Positions 1-9,844 of a stretch of 64,000 nt of DNA are shown here, in pieces. Below the pieces are notes generated by a model. The model was not told the DNA's origin. It ran no database searches and was given only the letters and a program-made list of their open reading frames with translations. Location: positions 62,001 to 126,000 of the forward strand of contig NBIV01000076.1 of NCBI GenBank assembly GCA_003194525.1, in the 5' to 3' direction. Position 1 is the stretch's first letter. Each line of letters starts with the position of its first letter. This stretch comes from Gracilariopsis chorda (taxonomy: Eukaryota > Rhodophyta > Florideophyceae > Gracilariales > Gracilariaceae). A program made the translations under genes and the position numbers.

Positions 1-101
1 CTAACAGAGCAAGCAAAAAAGGACATATGAAGCTATTCATCAGCTCTCCAGAACAATCCACGAATGAAAGGCCATGCTCTCTGGAATGAGGTGAGAAGAA
101 C

Positions 102-1560
102 GTGGTCAACCACATGCAGGCTGCTACAGTATCCAAGCAAGTCACAGCACGCGACGTACAATTTGCACCATCCTGCATCTTAAGAAAAGCAATCGAGAAG
201 GAGCATAGTAACAATTGGGTACACTCATATGCTGAGGTTGACGAGCGAAATATACCCAGGAACTCGAACATCATTTCATCTCATTCTGGTTACAATATCA
301 AGGAAGACGAACAGCACCAGCAAACGTTGAAAGCCAGACTTGTCAGAAACGGCAACAGAGACCTGATGAAAGACGAAATCCAGAGAAACTGCTCTAATGC
401 GGACATGTTAGTGGTGAGAATGTGTGTGTGTGTGGATACGGGCACGTGCTTCTAATTCCAAGGCAACGGTATTCGCTTTCTACAAGTAGAATACGAAATA
501 TCTATCCAACTGCTAAATTCTCCTAATAGACCAATCGCATCTCCACTTCGCTTCCTCATCCGGCGTATCTTTATACAGTTTTATAGCCTTTTCGGAAATT
601 CGACACACCTCGAAGGACGGAACTCAATGTGCCCTGAGCGGGACTCGCTAGTACCTTGCAGCGGTCTCTCACCACAACGGTATCCAGCGCAAAACGATTT
701 AGCATTGTGATTCCAGATGGGCTACGACCATGCTTAGAAGAAACGTTTTATGTTTTGGCTTCGTATTTGGTGTGTCAGATGTCAAGGGAGCGTATCTGCA
801 AAGCGGCCTCATCAAAAGAAAAACCTTCGTACGGCCACCGATGGAGTTGCGCAAACGAAAAGGCATTGTTGTAATATAATGAAGGCTGATGCAAACTGGT
901 ACTGAACATCTTTAACAGAACCAGGATCGACACATTGCCGATCACTGGAACAAAGCAGAGCGTCACTCCATCAGTGACCTCTGTACTTATACTACTTGTA
1001 CGGTCGTATGTAATCATATGGAATGGTCGTAATGCTAAGCAGAGGGTGTTATTCTATTACAATTGTATGGAAACTCACCAGATTGCCATATTGAATAGTG
1101 TGGGCAGGCCAACAATGGTCTCAGTGCATCGAGTTCTGCATGTTCAGCCAAACAGAACTGTAGCGCTCTTCAGCTTGAACCAATTATTCCTGAAATGAAA
1201 TGATGCAGAGAGAAATATAATCATGATGGCGAAGCTCGTAGATGATGTGCTCGTAGCCAGATCTATCACCTGAATCGAAAGATGTATGGCAGATGTACCA
1301 GAAGAATCTGAGGTGGGTAAGATCCAGAGAGGAGACAAAATATCATTCGCTGGATATGACATCCTACAGGACGAGGATGCGAATCTCACACTCTTCATGT
1401 ATCTGTGCGTGACACGATTGTAATTGATTCTCCTTTAAAAAGCCGGCAGCCGAGAGAGAAACGAGAAAAAACGGATGATGAAGTACAGAAATATCGATAG
1501 CAGGCCGGAACACTAATGTATATGGGATCGGCCATTCTCTCACAAGCGTCTTTAGTTGCA
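102..1560 (+). pseudogene. Copia reverse transcriptase, broken
   Basis: Pieces of a Ty1/copia-type RNA-dependent DNA polymerase, which copies the element's RNA into cDNA in the cytoplasm. The N-terminal piece (102-455) contains the family-typical stretch around L-K-A-R-L-V, before the palm. D-V-K-G-A-Y-L-Q, with the first catalytic aspartate, is readable at 778-801. L-V-D-D-V-L, the version of the YxDD active site with two aspartates, is at 1235-1252. The frame shifts between these pieces and several stops intervene, so no functional enzyme can be made. The family assignment rests on the motif order and on similarity to the other copia copy in this window. Confidence 0.75.
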
Positions 1561-1749
1561 TCACTAATTCAGTAGGAGTTAGGCAACCTCAGAATAAAAC
1601 ACCATGTCCACAGGAATGCAATTCTGTTAGAGATAAAGTCTCTTAAGCCAGAAATTCGATACATCAGGGCATTTGGGATACAACAGAAATCACTCATCAG
1701 CCTCTACAATGCACTCACCGTAGATAATAGAACACTTAAGGACAGAAAG

Positions 1750-1973
1750 GTATCATCTGCATGCTTAAGATATCCATAATATTCGATGACGAACCTATAT
1801 CTCACCCGCCTGACTGGAATAGCATGAAGCAGCGACGAGTAACAAATTCTTCATTTAGTGCAATAATCTTGGCTTGCTCGGAAGGAGAAGATCGCGGATT
1901 CGATATGGAGCTTTCAGTGCAGAACATTTTCCCGAACACGATTATCTCAAATCACATTTTGATGGACTCCAAA
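1750..1973 (+). pseudogene. Copia RNase H, N-terminal half
   Basis: The start of the copia RNase H domain, which would degrade the RNA strand of the RNA-DNA hybrid. The readable core is Q-R-R-V-T-N-S-S-F-S-A followed by A-C-S-E-G-E-D-R-G-F-D-M and M-D-S-K. The copia copy near 48.4 kb has the same string with a few changes (Q-R-R-V-T-Y-S-S-F-D-A-E-I-L). The domain stops at 1973 because a gypsy LTR was inserted there. Confidence 0.7.
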
Positions 1974-2200
1974 TGTGGTATAATGGCCAAAGGCAGTCGT
2001 AAGCGAATGTAAGAAACCTATCGGGCAAGAAGATGGCAGATATGACATGCGCCACGTGTGGGAATATTGTGCAGAAGAGGAGTATGCTGTTATTGGCTCA
2101 GGTGCCCGTATTTTAGTAGAGTGGGACCTATTATGTTTTATTATTCTCTTAGAGTTAACTGGTTAGTTCATGGCACACGGAAGAGCTACAGGTGAGAAAT
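1974..2200 (+). repeat. Left LTR of gypsy-2, first segment
   Basis: Begins TGTGGTATAATGG and aligns with 18980-19135 and on into 24308-24400. Shared landmarks are CCAAAGGCAGTCGTAAGCG, GGTGCCCGTATTTT and CATGGCACAC. The two copies are clearly diverged, so the element is old. The segment stops at 2200, where a DNA transposon was inserted, and continues at 9845. Confidence 0.75.
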
Positions 2201-2470
2201 GTAACTAATGTGGACCACACTAAATCTGAATGTCCTATTCTCAGGCAACTGACAACAATTGGTGTGGAGTCCACACTGTGGACCACTGTATTATGAGTAC
2301 CCACATTATTTGAGTTACGGGTTTATTAATGTGGACCACGCTAATCAGCAGTCGCCGTAATAATATGGTTATCGAAACACACCTCCTGAGCTCCCACATA
2401 CAACTTGACCTTCGACATTTTCTCTGTACATATTCATAAATGCCTGTAGTTTCGGAAACAACTGTCTCTC

Positions 2471-3678
2471 CTACCATTGCCCATTAGGATTCAAAGCCAT
2501 GCCACTGCAAATCATGGCTTCACGGGCATAAGTGACACCCTCTTCATCCCCTTGTGCGCTGACAGCGCGCACAGACTTCGCCGCCAACTTTAAAAAGTGA
2601 CGCTTGCCAGAGTTGGTCAACTTCTTAGAGCCCCTTGTTCCGTCCAGCCAGATTTCACTCTCCAACAATCCCAATTTGTAATGATCCCATTCCCTCCTTC
2701 CATTGGTTTTCAGCTTCTGAATGATGAAGCTATCTGCTGGTTGTACCAAGTGAGTTCCGTTGCAAGGAAAAAGGCGAATCTCAGTATTGCTTTCAACAAG
2801 AGCATTCTGCACATCATCAGTTAGATCATGAGTACTGACATTGTCAATGTACAAAACTCGCTTCGTACCATTTGGCGAGAAAACATCCGAAGTTCGCGCA
2901 TTCACTCGAGAAAGACAAGTTTATCTATTCACGCCTTTGGGACTTTGCGGTATACCACACCTGGTACATCTTTCAGCAAAACACGAATAGGGTAGTTCTT
3001 ATCCACATTTTTGAAAATCAATATAGGAATCTCCATTCTTGCAGAAGACCCACCTTATATAAGAACCATCATATTAACTTCGTCATCGCCAGAAATCACA
3101 TCGTCGTGGCGAACATTCTTCTCACCAAGGAGCGCTAATGGTCTAAGTTCATCTAGGTTCATACAAAAATGCGTTTCATCCACGTTAAATACGTCTTAAT
3201 CATGCAAAGCAATGGACCTGAAATCTCTCGCCAACAGTCCAAATTGAAAAGCAACCTCCCGTTCTATTTGCTCTTGCTTTTTCGGTGACAACATCAACTT
3301 TTCACATTGGTACCAGCCTACAATATGCAAAAACCGCATGAAGCTTTGTATCCAACGAGGTTTAGTTAAGTCCTTGATCAACTGGTTCGTGCGCGTGTCT
3401 CACATATTGGTGTGGTATGTTCCTTCAATCTTTTTGGTTACAATAAATACGACCAAGCGCCATAGTGGTGTGCTGTTAAACTTAACAATGGCTTTACACA
3501 TTCGATTAAAGTCATTGAGCATATCGTCCAGCAGCGCGTTCACCAATGCAGTTCTTCTGCGTCCACGTTCTTTCCGAGATTTGCAGAAGTGCCGTTGTAA
3601 TCCGTTTTTGGTGTGTTTGAAAAATAAAGGGTGGAGTGCTTTGAATATTTGTCATGTCCAACAGTCAATGTGGCTCTA
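2471..3678 (-). pseudogene. DDE superfamily transposase, C-terminal part, broken
   Basis: Most of a DDE_1-type (pogo/Tigger/jerky) transposase, which would cut and paste the transposon with a triad of acidic residues. All three positions can be read: V-D-E-T-H-F, whose aspartate codon is 3178-3180; Y-I-D-N-V-S-T-H-D near 2840; and H-L-V-Q-P-A-D near 2735. The frame has stops before the first motif, between the first and second motifs and near the N-terminal side, plus frameshifts. The part from 3600 to 3678 joins the piece beginning at 9256 once the chromovirus is removed, giving a run through Y-W-R-D-R and then A-T-L-T-V. Confidence 0.75.
3674..3678. other. Target-site duplication CTCTA, left copy
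   Basis: CTCTA immediately before the left LTR of the chromovirus is matched exactly by CTCTA at 9256-9260 after the right LTR. A 5-bp duplication is the usual mark of Ty3/gypsy integration. Confidence 0.92.
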
Positions 3679-4123
3679 TGTTGTTTGGAGTTAGACTGAA
3701 CGCTGTAAGAGCTAGCAGACGATGCAGGGCTTGTTGGTCGATAGAGGGAATTGTTTTGTCGGTCGCTGAGGTTCGCGTAGGTGGAAAGGAGGGCACACCT
3801 CTTGAGCAACTTCTGTGATGCTGTTCGAGGTTGCTCTCAGCTTGGGAGCTGAAAGCGTTTATTTGTAGTGCCCAAAGATGGAGCTATGGTAGTCGTAGCA
3901 GCAACAAGTGCGAACGCAAGAAGTTGAGAGAAAACGCACGTGCATACGATTCCGCTTTGCACAGCAAAGCGCAAACGGGGTCCGACGGAAGGTATCGAAA
4001 TCTAAAAGCATAGTCATGCTCTCCTTGCGCATATGCGTGACAAAGCGGCACGCATTATTCCAGCACATGCAGAATAGAACCGGTATAGCAATGCGCGACA
4101 GACATGGGTCGGTCGATACAACA
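3679..4123 (-). repeat. Chromovirus 3' LTR (445 bp)
   Basis: Identical to 8811-9255 except for one base, in the run GTTGAGAG at about 3930 against GTTGAGAA in the other copy. It begins TGTTGTTTGG and ends GATACAACA on the plus strand. Because the element is on the minus strand, this is the downstream LTR. The G-rich string CACGGGGCGC (minus strand), just inside at 4124-4133, may be the polypurine tract, though it is a poor one. Confidence 0.93.
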
Positions 4124-4225
4124 GCGCCCCGTGAGTTATGATGTGAAAGCATCAATAAATCACTTAGAGATTGACGAAGTGATGGAGCGCTGACGATGAG
4201 TCCCGGTTCTCTCCAACTCCTCCAT

Positions 4226-7200
4226 TTATTTAGTCACAAGCGTAGGAACGTCTTCGCGAAGTGAGGCAAGGGTCACCCAGTCCGTTTCCTCATCAGAAAA
4301 TCCACGCCATTTCACGAGTAACTCTATATTCCCCTGTCGCCGTTTGATGTCCAAAAACCGATCGATGACCAGAATTTCATTTTGTTGGTAAGCAAGATAC
4401 TCTTGGAGTTCTTCATTGACCTCAAAACTCCTGTTTCGAAAGAATTTTAACCTTCTACCGTGAATCTCCTCCTTTCGACCGTTCAATAGAGACTCGATCT
4501 GGAAAAAGTACTCGGATCGACATTCGAGAACGCGATACGGTCCGACCCATTTCAGTGACGGTTTGTTGGTTCGCTCACACTGTAGTACGCCTCGAAGAAC
4601 GAAATCTCCTTCTGTAAAATTGATCGGACGAACGTTTGTTCTCCTGTTGTGGCTAGCAACGGCTTGCTGCCGCTTCTTCGTTGAACGCTCAGCCACATCC
4701 TTATGCATTCCGTCGAGGGCCGATTGTAGTTGTTCAATCCGATCCAACTGTGCCTTGCGAATATTTTCAAGCTTCAGAACCTGAACCTTTCCACCCACTT
4801 TCCTAGTGATAGCAGTGAACGGCGAGTCTTGCTTATGACCAGTGAAAACTGTCAAGGGACAACGCTTTCCAAGGCGATCAAGAATAGCATTGTTCAAAGC
4901 AGATTGAACCACCGGCAATACACTAGGCCAGCAGCTATGGGGAAGCTGATATTCGGAAAGAAGAGCAAGACATACGCGCAAAAGTTCCCTGCAAACTATT
5001 TCAACAGTGCCATTTGACCAGGGGCAGTATGCCAACGTAAAATGGTGAGATGACTTTGTCCTTTCTTTGAGGACACGAACAACTTCGTTCTTAAAGTGAG
5101 AGCCACGGTCAGACACCCACTGGTGGGCTACACCAAACGCGGCAAACCACTTAATTAAAATGTTTGCAGTGGCCTCAGCAGTTGTCTCGGTTGTAGGTGT
5201 GAGCCAAACGTATCCACTGTGGTCATCTTTGATAACTAGTACGTAGAAAAAGCCGTCTTCCCCACGGGACATGTAGCAGAAGTCGAAATGAATTAATTCG
5301 TTGGGTTGATCGGAGTGGAGACTGTGGCCTAGTGGACGCGGAATGATCTTTCCAGACGCTGTGCAAAGGCAGTGGAGGCACGTGTTCACGAAATCCTTAA
5401 CATTTTCGTCTACGTCCTTCCAGGAGAAGTGTGCTTTGATCGTAGCCAGGGTTACGTTCGAACTTCGATGTCCTCCATGACCTGTATTGGCCGCGATGAC
5501 GATTCGCAGCTTAAGAAGCTCGTCGTCCGAGGGAATCCACAAAACATCGCTATCAGTCCTGTAGCCATCAGGAGACTTCTTGAAGGTCTTTGGTGGTTTA
5601 TCCTTCGACTGTCTCTGCGATTTCTTGATGTCCTCAAGATCTGGCCAGTCTAATTCTGCATCCACTCCAGGATTGATTGGCGCCACCATCAGGGACTTGG
5701 CACGTAGCAATTTAGTGCATCTGATTGTTCGTTTTGGGTTTACAGCCCATCGCGTTAGCATGTCTGCCCAAACGTTGCGCTCTCCTGAGAGATGTTCGAT
5801 AACATATCGAAAGGCACTGAGCTTGATAGCCCAGCGCATGAGCTTGCTTGCGGTGTGTCTCGATATACCTGTTCTACCATACGGATCGTACAAATAGACA
5901 AGGTTGGAGTGGTCAGTAAAGATGTTCACTTCATGACCCATGACCAAGTAGTCCAGGCGACATATTGCTTCCACGATCGCGTAGCCTTCCTTTTCTGGAA
6001 CAGACCAGTTGGCTGCAGATCCGGAGAAAGCGCCGGAGAGGAAACAGAGTGGTTCATGATGTTGCTCCTCGATCATCTTGTTCCTCTGTTTGAGGGGTAC
6101 CTGGGTGAGTACTGCTCCCCAATGAGTGTCAGACGCGTCGCCAAAGAGGCACATGTAACAGTTGGACTTCGGATGCGCGAGTTTGACAGAGGCAGCTAGT
6201 TGTGCTTTGATGTCGGTGAAAGCCGAATCATGGTTCGCGCCCCATGAGGTGCCGAGAGAGAGAATGCGCAAAGCTTTCTTTGTTCGCTTACCAACCTTCG
6301 CGTAGAATTGCTCAAGAAGCTCGTGAAGTGGTGCTATGCGTTCGGCGTAGGCTGGGATTGAATTGCGCATCCAATTTGTGGCGCAGACGAATTGTTGAAG
6401 CTCACTTGCCATGGTGGGAGTCTTCATTGACACTAGGGATTCAAAATGCCGTGGGTGGTACTGTACTCCTTTGGCAGATATAATGCGGCCACAGAACCGC
6501 GCTTCCTGTGCGAAGAATGTTGACTTTTGGGCGTGCACCTTGAGCCCAATTTCGTTGCAAACGGAGAGGAAAGATTCAATGTTGATCAGCAGTTCTTCTT
6601 CGTCTGTAGCGTAAAAGAGGAAATCGTCTATCCACTGCAGCATCTTTTCGACGCGTCCGTCGAATTTGTGAGAGAGCACTGCGTGGAAGTGATTGCCGGA
6701 ATCGCTGCCTCCTTGAAGAAGCCGTTTAGAGGAATAAACCCCAAGGGGAGTTTGAATTGACATCATTTCCTGGGATTCCGGTGAAAGTGGTATCTGCCAG
6801 TATCCGTGGGCGAGGTCCTCGTTTGCAAAGCAGGTGCTGCCGGCTGTGTCTTGGAACTTTGATTCCAGGTGTGGCATTGCCGATTGAATCGGTATTGTCC
6901 TCGCATTGGGTCCCCGCAGATCTACAGTGAATCGTAGTTTGGTAGATCCTGGCTTCGGGACGGCTAGAGCTGGTGACGCCCAACGTGCGGAAGGGTTCTT
7001 GTAGATGGCGCCTACGGCCTCCAGTTCTCGAGTCGTTTGCACAATAAAATCTCTTTGCTGAGGCGCATATCGACGCTGTGGGGAGCGGTATGGCTTCGAA
7101 TTTTCGACAGGCGTGATGGTTAACGGTGGTACGTCGACCGGTGGGTCATTTCCAAGCTTAATTCGAAAGACATCTCTGTACTGCTCGAACATGTTGGAGA

Positions 7201-8584
7201 GTTTCGAACGGCCTTTGTCCGAGATACCATTGCCCTTTGCCTCAGTAAGAATCTTAGCGAAGGCTTGGTTGATGGATTCTATGGAATCCGTCCCGATGCC
7301 GGCGGCAAGGCCCTCGGGAAGCTGTATGGGATCGTTTTCAGCCACTATGTAGCTGAGACCCTCGTACTTCGCAGAGGCGAACTTCGCTTCGGGTATGCCC
7401 AGTTCGTCTATGTGCTTGTCGTGAATGGAGTCACGTAAACGAAGGAGGTGATCTCTGAGGTTGAATCCGATGGCATGCAGAAATGGGCGCCCCAGGAGAA
7501 TCTCGTCCATAGTTTGATCCACGATATAGAACTCAATACCTCGAACACGCACGGGATTATTCGATCCAGGCAGATATATTGTAGCTGTGAGCACCACTGA
7601 TCGAGATGCAGAGGAATTGGTGCCGCTATCGGCCTTGAACGCACCTGCCAGGGGTATAGGTGGATTAAAAGCCTTCGCACTAATGTATGGCATGACGGTC
7701 TTCACCTTGTCCAAGATTGAAGAGTCAATTGCGCTAAAGTCTGATCCAGAATCCCCAAGGACGATATCAAACACTGCATCTTCGAGGGCTATGCGAAAAC
7801 GACCTTCATTTGCATCTGGTATCCTAACGTCTGAGAACGGTTGCAATTTAACAGACTTAGCTCTCTTCACTTTCTTGCTATTGTACAGTTTCTCAAATAG
7901 TTCCTTTTTGAGTTCTGTTGGCGTTTTCGGGCAGTCCTTCAGGCGGTGGATACCGTCACAATTCTCGTTTAAGCAGGGTTCCGTCCATTTGGGAGCCTTT
8001 CGCTTGGCTCCAGTGTTTGCAGATTTTCTCATTTCAAAAGGAAGAGGGGTGACAGATTTATCAGAGCTTATGCCAGCTTCTCGAGGACGTCCACGATCAC
8101 GATGTTGACGAGTTTTGCGAGGATTGAGACGCGCACGAGCCGTCTCCGTGAGGGATATTTCGAGTGCGATATTGGCGACTTCATCCTTGAAGAGCTTGAT
8201 GTTTGCAAGTTGGTCCTTCTTCCACCCCATGCGCAGCATTCTGATTCGTTCCTGTAGAAGATCTGGCTGAAATTTGCGAACGAGGCGGTCCATAAACTTC
8301 TTAGCCATATCAGTGTCCTGTAAGACTTCCGAGGCGTTGTTCTGATCCAACACGGTTATCACATTGATGATAAAGTTTGAAACCCCGCCTGCAGGGTCCG
8401 CTTTGTTCGGAACAAACGTAAGGGATCTCAGAGATGAATCGATACGCTCTGAAAGGTCTTTAGGCGCAGAACTCGAAGCAGATTCGAACCAAGCTTGAAT
8501 ATTCTCTACAGTTGCTTCTTCCACTGTTGAAATTCCTGGTACTTCTCCCATTATGCAAAGGGCGGACAAAGTAGACGCTTCCAT
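4226..8584 (-). CDS. Chromovirus Gag-Pol polyprotein with chromodomain
   Basis: One frame of about 1452 residues from ATG 8584. The frame stays open upstream to a stop near 8665, with only a GTG at 8641. Numbering from the ATG: a short Gag-like region with a variant zinc knuckle, C-x4-C-x3-H-x4-C, from Cys204; a retropepsin with D-S-G-S at Asp278 in place of the usual DTG/DSGA; reverse transcriptase with N-E-D-L-A-H-G-Y-W-Q and W-I-D-D-F (Asp653-Asp654) in place of YxDD; RNase H including T-D-H-S-N-L at Asp891; integrase with an N-terminal HHCC region and catalytic Asp1101, Asp1159 and Glu1195, whose last two residues are exactly 35 apart (DD35E); and a C-terminal chromodomain around V-K-W-R-G-F (Trp1426). 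Every catalytic position is kept. The chromodomain probably guides integration to marked chromatin, as in other chromoviruses. Confidence 0.93.
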   Translation of the reverse strand: MEASTLSALCIMGEVPGISTVEEATVENIQAWFESASSSAPKDLSERIDSSLRSLTFVPNKADPAGGVSNFIINVITVLDQNNASEVLQDTDMAKKFMDRLVRKFQPDLLQERIRMLRMGWKKDQLANIKLFKDEVANIALEISLTETARARLNPRKTRQHRDRGRPREAGISSDKSVTPLPFEMRKSANTGAKRKAPKWTEPCLNENCDGIHRLKDCPKTPTELKKELFEKLYNSKKVKRAKSVKLQPFSDVRIPDANEGRFRIALEDAVFDIVLGDSGSDFSAIDSSILDKVKTVMPYISAKAFNPPIPLAGAFKADSGTNSSASRSVVLTATIYLPGSNNPVRVRGIEFYIVDQTMDEILLGRPFLHAIGFNLRDHLLRLRDSIHDKHIDELGIPEAKFASAKYEGLSYIVAENDPIQLPEGLAAGIGTDSIESINQAFAKILTEAKGNGISDKGRSKLSNMFEQYRDVFRIKLGNDPPVDVPPLTITPVENSKPYRSPQRRYAPQQRDFIVQTTRELEAVGAIYKNPSARWASPALAVPKPGSTKLRFTVDLRGPNARTIPIQSAMPHLESKFQDTAGSTCFANEDLAHGYWQIPLSPESQEMMSIQTPLGVYSSKRLLQGGSDSGNHFHAVLSHKFDGRVEKMLQWIDDFLFYATDEEELLINIESFLSVCNEIGLKVHAQKSTFFAQEARFCGRIISAKGVQYHPRHFESLVSMKTPTMASELQQFVCATNWMRNSIPAYAERIAPLHELLEQFYAKVGKRTKKALRILSLGTSWGANHDSAFTDIKAQLAASVKLAHPKSNCYMCLFGDASDTHWGAVLTQVPLKQRNKMIEEQHHEPLCFLSGAFSGSAANWSVPEKEGYAIVEAICRLDYLVMGHEVNIFTDHSNLVYLYDPYGRTGISRHTASKLMRWAIKLSAFRYVIEHLSGERNVWADMLTRWAVNPKRTIRCTKLLRAKSLMVAPINPGVDAELDWPDLEDIKKSQRQSKDKPPKTFKKSPDGYRTDSDVLWIPSDDELLKLRIVIAANTGHGGHRSSNVTLATIKAHFSWKDVDENVKDFVNTCLHCLCTASGKIIPRPLGHSLHSDQPNELIHFDFCYMSRGEDGFFYVLVIKDDHSGYVWLTPTTETTAEATANILIKWFAAFGVAHQWVSDRGSHFKNEVVRVLKERTKSSHHFTLAYCPWSNGTVEIVCRELLRVCLALLSEYQLPHSCWPSVLPVVQSALNNAILDRLGKRCPLTVFTGHKQDSPFTAITRKVGGKVQVLKLENIRKAQLDRIEQLQSALDGMHKDVAERSTKKRQQAVASHNRRTNVRPINFTEGDFVLRGVLQCERTNKPSLKWVGPYRVLECRSEYFFQIESLLNGRKEEIHGRRLKFFRNRSFEVNEELQEYLAYQQNEILVIDRFLDIKRRQGNIELLVKWRGFSDEETDWVTLASLREDVPTLVTK

Positions 8585-8790
8585 ACAGTCTTTGGTGGAT
8601 GCGGGTGACAGCTTTGCCTCCTCACTTCGATCCTTATTCACGTCTTCAACCTATACGCGGTTTCAAACTTGATGAGAGAGGGCTGATCAACCGTCGTGAG
8701 AACCGGGGGCTGGATGACAGACACAACACCATAATTCGAAGATGCCATGTTTGCAGTAGCTTCTTACTACGAGCAGACAAAACCACCCAG

Positions 8791-8810
8791 ACTCTTTGAG
8801 CAAAGCGCTT
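8791..8810 (-). other. Candidate primer-binding site, possibly self-priming
   Basis: In the sense of the element, the 5' LTR is followed directly by AAGCGCTTTGCTC. There is no TGG start, so it does not look like an ordinary tRNA primer site. GCGCTTTGCT also occurs inside the LTR, as one arm of a small hairpin whose other arm, GCAAAGCG, is complementary to this site. Tf1/sushi-type chromoviruses prime from their own RNA 5' end, so self-priming is a reasonable inference, not a demonstrated one. Confidence 0.35.
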
Positions 8811-9255
8811 TGTTGTTTGGAGTTAGACTGAACGCTGTAAGAGCTAGCAGACGATGCAGGGCTTGTTGGTCGATAGAGGGAATTGTTTTGTCGGTCGCTG
8901 AGGTTCGCGTAGGTGGAAAGGAGGGCACACCTCTTGAGCAACTTCTGTGATGCTGTTCGAGGTTGCTCTCAGCTTGGGAGCTGAAAGCGTTTATTTGTAG
9001 TGCCCAAAGATGGAGCTATGGTAGTCGTAGCAGCAACAAGTGCGAACGCAAGAAGTTGAGAAAAAACGCACGTGCATACGATTCCGCTTTGCACAGCAAA
9101 GCGCAAACGGGGTCCGACGGAAGGTATCGAAATCTAAAAGCATAGTCATGCTCTCCTTGCGCATATGCGTGACAAAGCGGCACGCATTATTCCAGCACAT
9201 GCAGAATAGAACCGGTATAGCAATGCGCGACAGACATGGGTCGGTCGATACAACA
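8811..9255 (-). repeat. Chromovirus 5' LTR (445 bp)
   Basis: The upstream LTR of the minus-strand chromovirus, matching 3679-4123 base for base apart from one position. It should hold the promoter. In the element's sense, ACTACAAATAAACGC contains a weak TATA-like stretch, but no clear core promoter can be named. It is followed on the plus strand by the second CTCTA. Confidence 0.92.
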
Positions 9256-9260
9256 CTCTA
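9256..9260. other. Target-site duplication CTCTA, right copy
   Basis: Exact partner of 3674-3678. Together they show that the chromovirus inserted in one step into the transposase sequence. Confidence 0.92.
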
Positions 9261-9649
9261 TCCCTCCAATACTTGCTCGTGTTGTGCAGGTTCGTTTTGT
9301 ACTTGCTGCGAAATAGAGATGGAAATCGCTCGAAGGCTTTCGAGATCACATGCTGATCAGCATAATGCATCATTTATTATGCTATCTGTGACCTTTGGGT
9401 GTTGTTCAGGACATTGTGCGCCAGCCTCTTCTGCTTTTGTTGAGTTGGTTGCTGCATAGAGCAATTTAGATGTGTTGTATGATTGCCGTGTTGACGTTGA
9501 ACAGTTTGTTCGTTGGTGGCATTGGTTGTGAAGGATGGTGGATTGGTGCTTTTTGAAGAAATTTGAACATATGCTAAGAGATATGGTGAGGCGTTTTGAG
9601 ACATATTAGTTGTGAGACGTAAGAGAGCGCGACTGCTCATGTTCGCCAT
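9256..9649 (-). pseudogene. DDE transposase, N-terminal part
   Basis: The upstream part of the transposase at 2471-3678, cut off by the chromovirus. A minus-strand ATG opens at 9649 (M-A-N-M-S-S). The reading passes, after a frame change, into F-E-R-F-P-S-L-F-R-S-K-Y-K and Y-W-R-D-R at the junction. Removing the chromovirus and one CTCTA brings this next to the sequence at 3678. The region corresponds to the variable, DNA-binding side of such transposases, but I see no clear helix-turn-helix signature. Confidence 0.5.
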
Positions 9650-9844
9650 TCTGACTTTTTAAATGGCAAGGAATGGTTTGTACTGCTTTGATTTGCCGCG
9701 TAAATGTGTGGGAGGTGACTTGGCACCCACATTAATTTGTTCAAAGGGCTGATTTCGTTGATGCAATTTAGAGTGGACCACACTAAATGACACACCCACA
9801 CTATTCGGTCACCCACACTAGTTACAGTGGTCAATTGTACCCGG

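Larger units (their letters stand above)
1..1973 (+). mobile_element. Decayed Ty1/copia element, left part (outermost host of the nest)
   Basis: This stretch is the polyprotein region of a Ty1/copia retrotransposon on the plus strand, with its upstream part outside the window. In order it shows the start of the reverse transcriptase, the catalytic palm motifs and the first part of RNase H. Stops and frameshifts are frequent, so it is dead. It ends abruptly at 1973 in the RNase H codons for M-D-S-K, where the left LTR of a gypsy element begins. The domain resumes near 24908. The related copy at 48.1-51.8 kb has the same junction uninterrupted (D-S-K-A-L-F-D-T-I), which supports reading the two halves as one element. 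Confidence 0.8.
3679..9255 (-). mobile_element. Young, near-intact Ty3/gypsy chromovirus (5577 bp)
   Basis: A complete LTR retrotransposon on the minus strand. It has two 445-bp LTRs that differ at one position by my reading, a perfect CTCTA target duplication, and one uninterrupted gag-pol frame ending in a chromodomain. It sits inside the transposase of an older DNA transposon, so it is the youngest element in the nest. The LTRs begin TGTTG and end CAACA. The near-identity of the LTRs and the absence of stops suggest very recent transposition, and it may still be active. No envelope-like gene is seen. Confidence 0.93.
2201..9844 (-). mobile_element. Decayed DDE (pogo/Tigger-like) DNA transposon, split by a chromovirus
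   Basis: A DNA transposon about 2.06 kb long once the 5.6-kb chromovirus inside it is removed. It interrupts the gypsy-2 left LTR. The LTR copy at 24308-24908 reads straight across the insertion point (GAGAAATGGCGG), and AAAT stands on both sides of the insert, possibly the target duplication. Both ends are rich in GTGG and CACACTAAAT motifs. GTAACTAATGTGG starts at 2201, and a related inverted copy lies at about 9812-9825, some 20 bp inside the right edge, so the terminal repeats are not cleanly defined. The only coding content is a broken transposase on the minus strand. Confidence 0.65.

Noticed and set aside
1969..1973. CCAAA as target duplication of gypsy-2
   Set aside because: The bases on the other side (CGATA or ATAAG, near 24907) do not match well enough; the LTR edges are too eroded.
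7587..8108. 173-residue plus-strand open frame
   Set aside because: Exactly antisense to the intact chromovirus Gag and protease region; no motif of its own.
8585..8641. Start of the chromovirus polyprotein at a GTG
   Set aside because: ATG at 8584 is the first normal start. The extra 19 residues add no domain, though a frameshifted or leader start is possible.
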